Source: Symbiodinium natans
Taxonomy: Eukaryota; Sar; Dinophyceae; Suessiales; Symbiodiniaceae
Length of the DNA: 64,000 bases
Assembly: GCA_905221605.1 (NCBI GenBank)
Contig: CAJNDS010000316.1
Coordinates: forward strand, 65,001-129,000
Reading direction: 5' to 3'
Below the pieces are notes generated by a model. It saw only the letters and a list, made by a program, of their open reading frames with translations. It was not told where the DNA came from and did not search any database. Positions 20,571 through 31,081 of this stretch are shown one piece after another (position 1 is the stretch's first letter; each line of letters starts with the position of its first letter). Position numbers and translations under genes: made by a program.

Positions 20571-20709
20571 ACACAGGCAAGATCGTGCTGAAGAATCCCA
20601 AGTGGCACGAGGGGCGCAGCTTCAGCTCCTATCGGCCCGTTCCGGGCACGGGCATCCTCAAGGGCCTCATGAAGAAAGGCTCGGCGGAAGGGCTGCAGCC
20701 TGCCCTAAG
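20571..20709 (+). CDS. Candidate exon
   Basis: Follows GGCATTTCAG. The frame TGKIVLKNPKWHEGRSFSSY continues RPVPGTGILKGLMKKGSAEG with excellent coding composition. The 3' end runs towards heptamer-like GGGTTGAGGGGTTTAGG, so the donor is uncertain. Product not recognised. Confidence 0.4.
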
Positions 20710-20879
20710 GGTTGAGGGGTTTAGGTGCCTTCAGCCCTCCGCAAACGTTGTCCAAACCCTTGTTGCAGTATAAAGGGGGGGTAGAAAAGGGGGTAAGGGT
20801 GGTATAAGGCGGGCAGAAAGGAGGAATGATATAAATAAGGGCTAAGAAAGCCGGAAAGCCTTAAGGCTCAAAGTGAAAA

Positions 20880-20960
20880 CTGCGGGTAGGCTGGTACGAC
20901 TCGCAGCTGGACTCGGAGAGCGGCTGGTGCCCGGAGAAGCCGCTCGACCCTGCAAAGCAT
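20880..20960 (+). CDS. Candidate exon, boundaries unclear
   Basis: The frame WYDSQLDSESGWCPEKPLDP on the plus strand looks coding. It is followed by a C(n)A(n) tract at 21001-21045. Confidence 0.25.
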
Positions 20961-21000
20961 ACCAAAAACCCCTCCAACAGCCCGCTACAATTTCATAAAC

Positions 21001-21045
21001 ACCCCCCCACCCCCCCCCCCCCCCCCCAAAAAAAAAAAAAAAAAA
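21001..21045. repeat. Compound C(n)A(n) homopolymer
   Basis: A C-rich run followed by a run of about 18 A, the complement of the T(n)G(n) tract at 3338. Confidence 0.9.
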
Positions 21046-21657
21046 GAGCCCAATGCACCTCCAAATTCTCCGGAGCCCCCAGCTGCTCTGCCCCAGCTGG
21101 CGTTTCAGTTCCGAAGTAGTGGGCCATGAAAATGGCCTCACATGCCCCCTGTGAGCCCTTGAGGGTCCTTGACTTTGCAGTGCTTCGGCGTCAGCAGAGT
21201 TTAGGGGTTTAGGGTTGCTCTGGGTTTTGGGGTTAGTGTGGCACGATGGCCTTCGGTTGAAGAGGGGGTTCGAGTCATGCGCCAGTGCGCCTGTGCGCCT
21301 CCTCTACGAAGCCAAGCCCAGTGTTTTCAGGGCACCAAGCTGCTATTGGATTACTTTTTCTTCCCTACACCCTGTACACCCTAAACCGATAAACCCCTCA
21401 ACCCCTAAACCCTTAGGCAACATACAACACAGCAGCTGGAGGCCAATCTCAATCCGCAAGGTTGCGTTGCGTACGAGTGCGAGAGTTGAAAAACCATTGC
21501 GCCCTAAACCCGAATCGCTAAGCCCTATAAGCCCTAAACCCTAAAACCTGAGCCCTACATCAAGCAAGGCAGGACAGGAATGAGTACCTCGATATCGATC
21601 TCCAGGCCTGGCGTACAGCTTGCGTGCAATGTCACCAAGCTCTTACTCGGACCCCTG

Positions 21658-21688
21658 GGTTTAGGGTTTAGGGTTTAGGGTTTAGGGT
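21658..21688. repeat. TTTAGGG tract
   Basis: Four perfect heptamers. A degenerate inverted repeat (GGATCCAAAAA and TTTTTTGGATCC) follows at about 21690-21780. Confidence 0.85.
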
Positions 21689-21917
21689 AAGGATCCAAAA
21701 AATAGAAGCCCTAAAGAGTACCCCATACACCTCTTGGGTCATTCTTAGGAACCCTTAAGGGGATCAACTTTTTTGGATCCTCCCGGGGTTCTGGGTACTC
21801 CAGCTCCGGACCGAAACATCCTACAGCAGACGGAGCCTCCGCCGCCATGCAAAGCCCAACTAAATCCTACGAAGCCGAAGCCTTAAAGGAAGCCCTCATC
21901 CCTCAAAGCCTGGCCAG

Positions 21918-21960
21918 GAGAAACAGAACGTCATGGGCGTGGTGATTCAGGGCCTCAAAG
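21918..21960 (+). CDS. Candidate micro-exon, 43 bp
   Basis: Between GCCTGGCCAG and an AAAG|GTGAAG donor; the frame EKQNVMGVVIQGLK has phase 0 in and phase 1 out. Short but well bounded. Confidence 0.3.
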
Positions 21961-22142
21961 GTGAAGACAAATATGCCTCTTGCACTTCAGTTTGGATCTC
22001 GAAGGCTTCGAGGAAGCTCCTGTGTGAGACTTCTCCCGGGGCGGGGGGGGGGGGGGGGGGGGCTAAGCAGCCAGGACATTGCAAGTAGGCGTCTTTCTTG
22101 GTTTTTGTTTTGTGTTGAGTGCCTCAGCATGTGTGATTCCAG

Positions 22143-22196
22143 GTCTACTCCTTCGAAGTCCAGTACAAGGTCACCAAGAAAGGCCAGGATGCTTGA
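22143..22196 (+). CDS. Candidate terminal exon, 17 aa
   Basis: Follows GTGTGATTCCAG. The phase-0 frame VYSFEVQYKVTKKGQDA ends in TGA. May belong with 21918-21960. Confidence 0.3.
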   Translation, partial: VYSFEVQYKVTKKGQDA

Positions 22197-22669
22197 GACT
22201 GGGCCTACTCTGTATTAATACCTTGGTTTGTGTAGCGCAGTGCGTACGTGCATGTGGCGGCCTCGCAGCCTGTTGGTGGTCCATCTGTCGTACTACTTTG
22301 CGCCCTTTAAGAAACCACATGCTAAATTGGGTTTTGCATTTTAGTGGTGCCTAAAAAAGTCACCGTCCTAGACTCAGCCGCGCACGGCGCACCCTTTCCG
22401 ATGTCGCTCGAGGTTTCTGCTTTTTGTTGCTGCCCGTTGCGGCTCTCTTGCACGAAGCCTGTGCACGAGTCTTGCTCCCCTGTGCATGCTCTGCACAGGC
22501 TAGGCCGGAGAAGACAAAGTTCTAAACTACACCTTGGGTTCAGAATTTTTTTAAGGCGCATGGAGAGCGTAGCACGACGAGCCGGAGCATGGTGAATGCT
22601 TTGGGGGGCTTCTGGCCGCCGCGTGATGTTGCAGTAGCTGGTGATTGGTTCGTTTGCTCTTGGGTGCAG

Positions 22670-22763
22670 GCTCCTGGACAAAGATTCACAATTTGTTCAC
22701 GGGGCTGAACGGGAACCCCGATGAACATGCTCTTCGGCTCGTATACCGGTGGTACTGCTCTTA
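22670..22763 (+). CDS. Candidate exon
   Basis: Follows CTCTTGGGTGCAG. The frame SWTKIHNLFTGLNGNPDEHA continues LRLVYRWYCSY. Product unknown. Confidence 0.35.
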
Positions 22764-24400
22764 CCTAGGCAGGCCCTTGGGCCATCTTATACTTTCCTCT
22801 ACTGGGTGTAAGAGGATCATCTTTTTCTTGAAGATGTCTTTAAAGGGTTTTAAGGGCCATCCTACTTACGGGTACTGCCATCCTGGTGCAAGGCTTCGGA
22901 AAGGCAAGTTTCCTTCTGAGAAGACTTGTGGAGAAAGCCCATGATAAGCTCCCAACGACTGCCCAAAACCATGTCAGACAAGGTTCGGGCTTTCTTCTCT
23001 GATCCTGTGGAAGCTCGATTCATCCGCGTCTCGGCGCCATTCTAAATTCCTAAGTCCGAAACCCTGAGCCCTAAACCCTAAACCCTAAACCCTAAACCCT
23101 AAACCCTAAACCCTACACCCTAAACCCCAAAAACCGCACCATAAAGCTCCAAGCAGGGAACCCCTGCGTTCCGTAGCAGAGGAGGACCGTCTCGGAGGGG
23201 GCGGGGGGGTCGCGAGTTAGAGGTTCAAGGGGACTCTAAGCTTCATGCCCTTCATAAGAAGAAGACGACTTTGAATAAAGATTCAAATTATTTTGCAGCA
23301 GCACCATAACCATGTCAAGAGCAGGAGCAATACTTGAAGGTTCATGGTACTTATCAACCAAGGAATAAGCCCTGAAGTGCCCTAATATCGTTTGAAGTAC
23401 AGTTACAAGTACAGCAATAATTGGTGAGTAGGTACCATGAACCTCGAAGAAATCAACTCGGTGACTCCAAGGTCTGACCGGGTTCGACTGGCACCACGAA
23501 ATCTGCTTGCGTGCGGCGGTCATGGTTTGCCAGGGCAAGCTGGAGACAGAACCCTAAACCCTAAACCCTAAACCCTACACCAGGCTCATGTTTCGTCTCG
23601 TGCTCGGATTGCTGCTCTTCAGAGCTGCAGAAGCCCTAAACCCTAAACCCCAAACCCTAAACCCTAAACCCGCAGCCAATCATACTTGAGAGCTTCTGTA
23701 GTCGAAGCTATCAGCATCCTACGTCGCTGTCTTGTGGACACTACGGCCTGCTACCGTAGCATGGCGCTTGGAAGTGGAAGCAAAAGTTTTGCGTACAGGA
23801 GAACGCGGTCACCCTGCTTCAAGCAAAGACGTGCCCAACGACTTACAACAGACACTCGGCCGGGCTTCGTTTTTGCGAAGGCTTTTCTTGTGACGACTAG
23901 AGTCTGTATAGTCGAGAGGTGCAGAGAGTTGCTTTGCTGGAATCCCGCAAGCGCTGGAGGTGAAGCCTGGAGTGAGTCGGACTATACGAGCAGGCACTTT
24001 GTGGGACCTTGCCAGTTTTGGTGCTTTGGGTGTGCTGTGGGGCTGGAACCCCGGCGCTCCGACATGCTCGGGAATCATGTCCTGCGGTCTGGCCCCTGAA
24101 CCCTTCAAGGCGCTCAACTGCTTGGAGCCACGGATATGCCACCCATGCGAAACCAGTCTGAAGCAATCATAGTGACATAGTGATGAACATGACCACACAT
24201 ACTCTCCACCCTTGCCTCTCTCATGCACCATGCCTCACCAAATCAAGTGCCACTGTTCAGTCTGCACGCGCATGCGTCATTCTGAAAACATCAATCCGTA
24301 TACGAAACGAAATGCCGGGACGTGCTGACCAACGATTCCTCAAGCTCACTCGGCTGCCACCAAACTTTGCCAAAAAAGAGCGGCCCCTTGCTTCCCCGCG
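22764..24400. other. Mostly non-coding with three CCCTAAA tracts
   Basis: C-strand heptamers lie at 23058-23131, 23552-23578 and 23635-23672. Frames between them, on either strand, have no motif or supported boundary. Confidence 0.45.
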
Positions 24401-24490
24401 CCCTAAACCCCAAACCCCAAACCCCAAACCCCAAACCCTAAACCCTAAACCCTAAACCCTAAACCCCAAACCCTAAACCCTAAACCCTAA
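24401..24490. repeat. CCCTAAA/CCCCAAA array
   Basis: C-strand heptamers with CCCCAAA variants, followed 150 bp later by a G-strand array. Confidence 0.9.
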
Positions 24491-24637
24491 AAGCGCCCTG
24501 AGAGGCATCTCCGAATTGGGGGCACCAAGGAGTGCATCGCCGTGCAGCCGATGGAGGCCGCCTTGAGTGATGCTTTGGGGACTTGAGGGATCCGTACTTC
24601 GAACCTGCAAGGCTTGTGGGCCCTCAATATGGGGCAT

Positions 24638-24731
24638 AGGGTTAGGGTTTAGGGTTTAGGGTTTAGGGTTTAGGGTTTAGGGTTTAGGGTTTAGGGTTTA
24701 GGGTTTAGGGTTTAGGGTTTAGGGTTTAGGG
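24638..24731. repeat. TTTAGGG array
   Basis: About 13 perfect G-strand heptamers ending where the fold-back element at 24729 begins. Confidence 0.95.
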
Positions 24732-24856
24732 GTAGTTTCATGGGCCCTTAGGTAGAGTCCCTTACCTCCTTTAAAAAAGGGTTCTGATGTATGGGCCCCT
24801 GGGTTTTGTAGGGTCCCCTTTCAAGGGCCCATATGAAGGGACCATGAAACTACCCC
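24729..24856. mobile_element. 128-bp fold-back element
   Basis: Ends GGGGTAGTTTCATGG and CCATGAAACTACCCC are perfect 15-bp inverted repeats; the interior (GGGCCCTTAGGTAGAGTCCC, AAGGGCCCAT) continues the palindrome imperfectly. Its left end overlaps the TTTAGGG array. Confidence 0.55.
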
Positions 24857-25163
24857 AAGACTACTGGTTTAGGCTTTGGGGTAGTTTAGGGTCTAGGGTT
24901 TGTTGTGCTTTGTGCCTGCGTTGCACTTCTGAAGTCCTTGTGTCTCGGTGAGAAGTACATAAGGACTAAAAACTCAGGACCGCCTCCTTGACGAAACGTT
25001 AGGGTTTGGCCACAAAAATGGGACATCCGGCCCACTAGTCGACTGTCAATCTGTTTCGCAGCACTTCGGGTGGTTGAGTCCTTCGCCATCGAAAGGGCTC
25101 GTCTCACAGTGAGCCCCCTTAGAGCCTTAGAGAGCTCTCAAAGATCCCCCCCCCGGCGCGCAG

Positions 25164-25235
25164 AAGCATCGGCTGGCCCTGGTGTACAAGCCCTGCATTC
25201 CCGATGACGTCCATCAGCTAATCCCTGCGGCAGAC
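25164..25235 (+). CDS. Candidate exon
   Basis: Follows CGGCGCGCAG. The frame KHRLALVYKPCIPDDVHQLI has good coding composition. Donor uncertain. Confidence 0.35.
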
Positions 25236-25705
25236 ATCGGAAGCTCGGGTTTTTTTCCGGGTCGGTTTTGTTCTTTGCTTGCTTTGTGAGTGAGAGCAAG
25301 GTGGGTGTATTCAGTGTAGTATGTCGGTTGGGTATTTCGGATATTTCAAGCACAGGGAATCCTTATAACGAGTGTTGGTGGTTGTTGGGGGGCAGTACAA
25401 GGAACCTTGAGCAAAAGATTTGTCAAAACGAAGAGTCCTGAGCATTACGCTTTGCTTCTCAGGATGCATCCTGAGTTTAGGGAGGACTAGACGGTCACAT
25501 CGGTTATCGGTTACTTTGACAAGAGCTTTAGCATAGCGCCGGCCTGCTCTAAGGCTGGCAGAGGCTTGCGTGATAGGACTGCAGGGACTGACCCGCAGAA
25601 GCATGAATTTGGCTTCGCCTATCCGAGTTGAGACGGGAGTCTGCTTCTGTGCTCAGAATAGCAAAGCTCCCGCCATTCCACTTGTTCCGAGGATACCTCT
25701 TCACC

Positions 25706-25790
25706 ATGCTCCATCGCAACGCCTGGCTGATGGACAACGTGCTTCAGCCGGGCATAAAGGCAGCTTGGCAAGGGTTATTTCGCCTTGAAT
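25706..25790 (+). CDS. Candidate exon
   Basis: The frame MLHRNAWLMDNVLQPGIKAA, with GYLFT immediately upstream in frame, looks coding. Splice sites ambiguous. Confidence 0.3.
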
Positions 25791-25939
25791 GTGGGAGGGA
25801 CTCAGGGACCATTGCCGCACTTCCCGTCGCCCCCTGTACTGAGAGCCAGACCACGTTCTGTGCTACGTCACCCTCCGGCCCTGCCCCCCCTGCCGCGATC
25901 TGAAGGGTGTGCCTTTGCATTGCAGTCTAAAACCAGTTA

Positions 25940-25974
25940 GCACGACAGGCGGAGTTCTTCTACGACATCGACCA
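25940..25974 (+). CDS. Candidate micro-exon
   Basis: A short plus-strand frame reading RQAEFFYDIDQ immediately before GTTTGT. Too short to be certain. Confidence 0.2.
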
Positions 25975-26109
25975 GGTTTGTCGCATGCATCGTCAAACGT
26001 GTCTGTTCAATTGCCACAGAGCTCCCCGCCCCACCCCATGGACTGCAACTTAAAGGAGCTCTTGATTCACTTCCAGAATGTCTTGATCGGGGTCCAATCG
26101 ATCTTTCAG

Positions 26110-26238
26110 CACCACGTCGCAGAAGCGTCGCGACATGTACCCGCCTGTGCAGGGCTGGGGCTGCGCCTTCCCGAACATCATGTTCCGCATGGCGGACAAG
26201 GCGGAGACATCCTGCAGCGCGTCCTTTGCCTCGCGTAG
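26110..26238 (+). CDS. Candidate exon
   Basis: Follows GATCTTTCAG; the frame TTSQKRRDMYPPVQGWGCAF continues PNIMFRMADKAETSCSASFA. Clear coding character and a phase-2 entry. Product not recognised. A short frame AEVVPKMLGLD ending in TAG after TGCAG at 26418 could be a later terminal exon. Confidence 0.4.
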   Translation, partial: HHVAEASRHVPACAGLGLRLPEHHVPHGGQGGDILQRVLCLA

Positions 26239-26650
26239 GTCGAGAGCCTGGCCTCCCTCGAGCCAAGATCCCTCCCAAAATCCCCACAAAAGAAGCCCCT
26301 GAAGGGTGCTATGCAAGGTCCGTCGTTTGCGGCCGCACGCCACGCAAGGAACGACCGGCTATATTCTGTCTAAGGGCACCTGAAGCTGACCCCCCGCTCC
26401 CGTCCCCACCCCTGCAGGCAGAAGTGGTGCCCAAGATGCTCGGACTCGACTAGGACACGCCTAATCCATAGGAGGTACACGAGATGGCAATTCCTGCGGG
26501 TTTTTGGTTCTCTTGGTGTGGGTTAAGGGCCTAAGGCAAAGGTTTAGTTGAGGGGTACAAGGATTGACCCCTAGAACAAAAACCCTTAATCTTGTAAGCA
26601 CCCCCCGAAAGAACCCCCTAAGGGTCCCTCCTTCAGTCCCTTGGTTTAGG

Positions 26651-26735
26651 GTCTTCGAAGTGAGGCTGGATTGGGCCAACAGCCAACAGTGGCCCGGGCT
26701 AAAGCACAACAACAAGTTCGCTGCCAAGCCGGGGG
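26651..26735 (+). CDS. Candidate exon beginning in a heptamer
   Basis: The frame VFEVRLDWANSQQWPGLKHN continues NKFAAKPGG. Immediately upstream is TTTAGG, which may itself supply the AG acceptor. Confidence 0.3.
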
Positions 26736-26756
26736 GCCCGGCTTCCCCTTTGGGTG

Positions 26757-27291
26757 TTTAGGGGGGGGGATTTGGGGTTTAGGGTTCAGGGTTTAGGGCT
26801 TTAGGGTTCAGGGTTCAAGGGCGTTTCGAAGGTTTAAGGGGCTTTTAGTGCTTCTAGGGCTTGGAATTTCGAGAGGTGGCGCTTAGGGTGGAATTTGTAA
26901 AGAGGTGGTGTGTAGGGCGGTTTAAAGGCTTCAAACGGGCCTGGATGCAGACGTGGTTTCGGGCCGGTTTCGGGTTTGAGGGCTTGGGGGTTTCAGTGGC
27001 ACCCTTCCCGTTCCTCCTTAAGCCCCTTAAATAGAAGTACTCAAACTTCACGGTGGGAGGCCACAGCTTAGTCAAATACGGGGCCCCCTCAAGGTGTTTT
27101 ATCATGGGGCTCTACCTCGGGCCCCTAAATTTGTACCCTTTGGATTTGGGGACCCTTTTGAAAGATCCTCGATAAAGGGTTCTATATAAGGGCCCTATCT
27201 TCGGAGTATATCAGGGGGGAAACCTTCAGGGGTACATCCTTAGGAGTCCGAGTATGACTCCCTTGGTTTTAGGTTTGACCCAGGCCTCGGG
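26757..27291. other. Degenerate heptamers and palindromic sequence
   Basis: Degenerate TTTAGGG/TTCAGGG to about 26825. From 27100 to 27250 there are several short inverted repeats rich in GGGGCCC and CCCTTT, resembling decayed fold-back elements. No gene supported. Confidence 0.4.
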
Positions 27292-27412
27292 CCCCCTAAA
27301 CCCTAAACCCTAAACCCTAAACCCTAAACCCTAAACCCTAAACCCTAAACCCTAAACCCTAAACCCTAAACCCTAAACCCTAAACCCTAAACCCTAAACC
27401 CTAAACCCTAAA
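27292..27412. repeat. CCCTAAA array, ~17 units
   Basis: Near-perfect C-strand heptamers, directly upstream of a coding-like island. Confidence 0.95.
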
Positions 27413-27434
27413 GCCTTATAACTCCCACAGCCAG

Positions 27435-27540
27435 GATGACGGGCTTGGTCATGGTCAATGAGCCAGGCCGTGATATGCACGAAGTTGCTTTGTGTGGAGG
27501 AATACAGTGTCCCCCATCCCCCATCATGAAGTATGGAGAG
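27435..27540 (+). CDS. Exon-like island between opposed telomere-type arrays
   Basis: The 106-bp frame MTGLVMVNEPGRDMHEVALC continues GGIQCPPSPIMKYGE. Acceptor CCACAGCCAG; the apparent donor GAG|GTAGGG is formed by the first bases of the TTTAGGG array. Enclosed by a CCCTAAA array on the left and a TTTAGGG array on the right. Confidence 0.4.
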
Positions 27541-27541
27541 G

Positions 27542-27761
27542 TAGGGTTTAGGGTTTAGGGTTTAGGGTTTAGGGTTTAGGGTTTAGGGTTTAGGGTTTAG
27601 GGTTTAGGGTTTAGGGTTTAGGGTTTAGGGTTAGGGTTTAGGGTTAGGGTTTTGGGGTTTAGGGTTTAGGGTTTAGGGTTTAGGGTTTCGGGTTTATAAA
27701 CCCTAGGGTTTAGGGTTTAGGGTTTAGGGTTTAGGGTTTAGGGTTTAGGGTTTAGGGTTTA
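27542..27761. repeat. TTTAGGG array, ~31 units, with internal inversion
   Basis: The longest G-strand tract, broken near 27690 by GGGTTTATAAACCCTAGGG, a head-to-head switch of orientation for one unit. Confidence 0.95.
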
Positions 27762-28023
27762 CGTATTTAGACGTATTTAGTGGTTGTGTCTGAGGGATGC
27801 AGGATTTCGAGTTTGACCCAGATGCGCTTTGCTTCTCTCAGGGTCTGCCAGGGCGTCATTTTTCCCATCAGGGTATAGGGTCCACTCAGGATCCCCTTGC
27901 AGGCATACGCAAGCCGCATACTCCCTAAGCTCTGAAGATCATGTAGCCCCACACCATTGGACAATTGCGCCCTCCATAGACCCTGCAAAGCTGAATGGTT
28001 CGTGCAGCTATGTGGGTGTCAAA

Positions 28024-28084
28024 AAACCCTAAACCCTAAACCCTAAACCCTAAACCCTAAACCCTAAACCCTAAACCCTAAACA
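28024..28084. repeat. CCCTAAA array
   Basis: About eight perfect C-strand heptamers. Confidence 0.95.
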
Positions 28085-28116
28085 CCAGCCCCCCACTTAG
28101 CTAAGGAGCTCTTTGG

Positions 28117-28183
28117 AGGGAAATTGGGTATGCCAGGTCTGACATACAGGGCATCTAGGGTACTACTCATGCCCTATTTCCCT
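28117..28183. mobile_element. 67-bp fold-back element
   Basis: AGGGAAATTGGGTATG and CATGCCCTATTTCCCT are inverted repeats matching at 14 of 16 positions. Confidence 0.4.
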
Positions 28184-28193
28184 TCTTAGGAAC

Positions 28194-28320
28194 CAGCCTC
28201 TCTCCGAACATCACTCGTGGGCTTGCGCAGAGGCACCTATGAGATTTTCCTCACCGCCAACGACGTCGCGCGGGTCTTCCTGCAGCACAAGGAGGCCTTC
28301 GGATTTTTTTCGGGGAGTTT
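28194..28320 (+). CDS. Candidate exon
   Basis: The frame GLRRGTYEIFLTANDVARVF continues LQHKEAFGFF. Good composition; splice sites not fixed. Confidence 0.35.
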
Positions 28321-28628
28321 CTCCAAGAATCCGGCCCCCCCCCTCCCTTTTATGGGTTCAATGAGTGCGCATTCCGCAACTTTCTGCAGGGAGTCCTTTC
28401 GTGGTGTTTAGGAATTCGGGCACCTCCGCCAGAAGCAGTATAGTATGGCTATTGGGCAGAAGCTTCCATAGACGCGCTGCACGCCCTGCCAACGGAAGAC
28501 AGGGCCGCCCAGTGTGGGCATTTCCGCAAATAGGCGAGGTTTAGGGTTGATAGGGTTTAAGGTCTCGGCCCTTATAATTGAGGGTTGAGGGTTGAGGGTT
28601 TAGGTTTCAATCTCCATCCCTGTGCCAG

Positions 28629-28742
28629 CTGATGAAGATCACGAGCTGCCGCACAAAGCCGAAAACGGTTTCCGTCAAGAAGGCGGGAGGCGAGTGTGAC
28701 CAGTTGTTTGGCTCGGTCGGGGATCTACGGATCTACGCGAAG
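28629..28742 (+). CDS. Candidate internal exon, 114 bp
   Basis: Between CTGTGCCAG and AAG|GTTGGA, exactly 38 codons: LMKITSCRTKPKTVSVKKAG, then GECDQLFGSVGDLRIYAK. Both junctions are phase 0. Product not recognised. Confidence 0.4.
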
Positions 28743-29189
28743 GTTGGACACACGTTCCCCCCCAAAAAAGCTGCCACAGGAGACATTGCCGAAGGGTTTA
28801 AAAACTCTGGCCCTATGGCTTAAGCCCTAAGCTGTCTTCGGAGAGCAATGAGTTTGTTGTCCACCGAGATGTGCGCTGATGAGTTTCAAAACTCTTTGAG
28901 GAGCTTACCATGGGCAGCTGGCCGCTTGAGGCCCGGGTCTGGCTGGGGAGCATGAAAGGGGACCCTTACTATGGGAGCAGTGTATCCCTCCTAATTTTTC
29001 CCGGAAACCGGCATCCCCTATGTGGCTTGCGCACGATGCTATGAGGGGTGCCCTCTAGATGTCCTTCATCTACAACAGACCCACATGGTTCTAAGTTCAT
29101 GGGTTCAGAAAACTGGGCTTAAGGATGATGACTCCGAGCTTACAAGTGTGAAGAGACGTCCTCCTGGGACTACACTCATGCTTTGCCAG

Positions 29190-29240
29190 GTGCACTTCTA
29201 CGAGAACACTGGGGACGTCTGCCGGGCATATTTGCAAATG
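29190..29240 (+). CDS. Candidate exon abutting a miniature element
   Basis: Follows ATGCTTTGCCAG. The frame VHFYENTGDVCRAYLQM is uninterrupted up to the first base of the family B element at 29241. Confidence 0.3.
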
Positions 29241-29340
29241 GGGGTCGGAATAGCTACTGTAATAGTATTTCCTTCTGGCCCCTTTATCAATATACTATAA
29301 GAAACCCCCAACAAAACCCTATTCTAACTATTCCGGCCCC
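29241..29340. mobile_element. Miniature inverted-repeat element, family B
   Basis: 100 bp with ends GGGGTCGGAATAG and CTATTCCGGCCCC (inverted repeats, one mismatch). The interior has AATAGTATTTCCTT and ATATACTATAAGAA. Related copies near 44442, 46206, 48860 and 63047. Confidence 0.55.
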
Positions 29341-29461
29341 TATATGAGGGTTGATTGTGCAGCCCCGTCTTGGCCACTAGCAGGGAAGGCACAGCCTGAG
29401 GTTGAAAGAATCGCCATCAAGGCCCCTATACTATGCAGCAATTCTACTATAATAACCATGT

Positions 29462-29540
29462 TCTAAACCCTGAACCCTAAACCCTAAACCCTAAACCCTA
29501 AACCCTAAACCCTAAACCCTAAACCCTAAACCCTAAACCC
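29462..29540. repeat. CCCTAAA array
   Basis: About eleven C-strand heptamers, nearly perfect. Confidence 0.95.
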
Positions 29541-29576
29541 TCTACATCCTGCATTAAGGCCCCTATATTGTGCAGA

Positions 29577-29678
29577 AAGAACCGCCAGGCCGCCCTGAAG
29601 TTGGAATGGAAAGGCCCCGACTCGGGGAACAAGCGGGTCGTGATCCCGGGGCCGCTGCGCTCGGCAAGCCCGGTTTAG
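29577..29678 (+). CDS. Exon-like island closed by a heptamer stop
   Basis: The frame KNRQAALKLEWKGPDSGNKR continues VVIPGPLRSASPV and terminates on the TAG of the first TTTAGGG unit (array 29671-29708). Strong coding composition. Confidence 0.35.
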   Translation, partial: KNRQAALKLEWKGPDSGNKRVVIPGPLRSASPV

Positions 29679-30108
29679 GGTTTAGGGTTTAGGGTTTAGG
29701 GTTTAGGGTGATTTTAAAAGGGCTGAAGATTGAGGTGTTGTTCTTGCACAGCAGCCCATGTCTCTTCTTTGGCCGTTGCAGGGGTTTTGGGGTGTTCCGG
29801 TCGAAGCGCAGACATCGTCCGTCAGACTTCATGCTGACACTCATGTTTGTGATTGTCGCATCCCGGCTAAAAGCTTGACTTGTCAGCTAGGACGCGGCAT
29901 GGCGTGCATCACTGAGGTCTGCTTACGCCCACATGGCGGCTGCTTGTCTGGCATCTGCGGTTTGCATGCCTGAAGCTTTATAACTTTTAAGCCTTCTGCC
30001 TAGAGGACTCGAAATGCTATGGTTCAGCTTAGCCTCAGTCACCCTGCACAGCTGACTATGGCCTTAGGCCCAGGGCACTGCAGTATCTCTGGGAACTTTG
30101 CTTATTTG

Positions 30109-30178
30109 CTTCTGGCAAGCTCAAGAAGAAGACTTAGAAACTACCATCTGCCACTACGGCTGCAAGGGGGAGTATAGG
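30109..30178 (+). CDS. Candidate exon with GTAAGG donor
   Basis: The frame FWQAQEEDLETTICHYGCKG ends EYR just before GTAAGG (30179). The acceptor is ambiguous. A degenerate CCCCAAA/CCCTAAA array follows. Confidence 0.35.
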
Positions 30179-30209
30179 GTAAGGCTATCTCCGTTCGAAC
30201 CCGCAACGC

Positions 30210-30446
30210 CCAAAACCCCAAACCCCATAGCCCCGAAACCCAAACCCAAACCCTTGAAACCCCAAACCCCAAACCCCAAACCCTAAACCCTGCAGTGCGG
30301 GTGGCGAAACCCTAAAACCTAAACCCTAAACCCTAAACCCTAAACCCTAAACCCTAAACCCTAAACCCTAAACCCTAAACCCTAGACCCGAAACCCTAAA
30401 CCCTAAACCCTAAACCCTAAACCCTAAACCCTAAACCCTAAACCCT
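30210..30446. repeat. CCCTAAA/CCCCAAA array, ~30 units
   Basis: C-strand heptamers with CCCCAAA variants on the left and one interruption containing TGCAGTGCGGGTGGC, a motif also found beside heptamers near 46420 and partly near 56970. Confidence 0.95.
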
Positions 30447-30644
30447 TGAGAGCCTGCCTCTCTTTACTGCGAGGCTTCGGCCAAGGGTCCCAACTGAAGG
30501 GCACGCCCAAAATTGAAGAAGCTCCACTAACAACTTGTAAGTGTGCATTCGTAAGTCTGGTGTATGTGTACTTTTGCATATCTATGCGCTTTCTTATGTG
30601 TGTTGAGGGGTTTTGGGTGTGTGTGTGTGTGTGTTAAGAATGCG

Positions 30645-30776
30645 ATGTCAGACCAGGACAGGTCCATGTGGGTGCCAACCTCTGCAGTGGCCAAAGGATG
30701 CATTGGCAACACTGCTCTGGGGGCGCTGACGCTTGACTCGGTTATGGCCGAGTGTGAGCGATTAAGCCCTGTTTAG
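30645..30776 (+). CDS. Candidate terminal exon, 43 aa
   Basis: ATG frame MSDQDRSMWVPTSAVAKGCI continues GNTALGALTLDSVMAECERL and stops at TAG. Preceded by a GT microsatellite. Could also be an internal exon read through. Confidence 0.35.
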   Translation: MSDQDRSMWVPTSAVAKGCIGNTALGALTLDSVMAECERLSPV

Positions 30777-31081
30777 GCTTCTGGGGGATAGGCATGCTTT
30801 TTACAGGGCCTTTTTGTGTGTTGTATAGGTTCAGCTTAAATCTCGTCTCTTACAAACGGCGAAACGAATGCTTCCGTGGGACGGGGTATGCTGTCTGCAA
30901 CGCCCGGCGGAAGGTACGTCGGAGTTTCATGCCCTTTTTCAAGAGCTTGTCTTGTATTTTGCAGGCAGGGGATCGTTCTTGGATACGCGTAGCAGGACAA
31001 TGTCAATGTCAATGCCAGCAGAATGCCTCACGTGACTCGAGAAGCTGAAGGGAACACTAGCAGTCGCTGGCACCTTTGCAG

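Noticed and set aside
27292-27761. Chromosome end (true telomere)
   Set aside because: Arrays are interstitial, short, in both orientations, and continue over 60 kb with other DNA between them.
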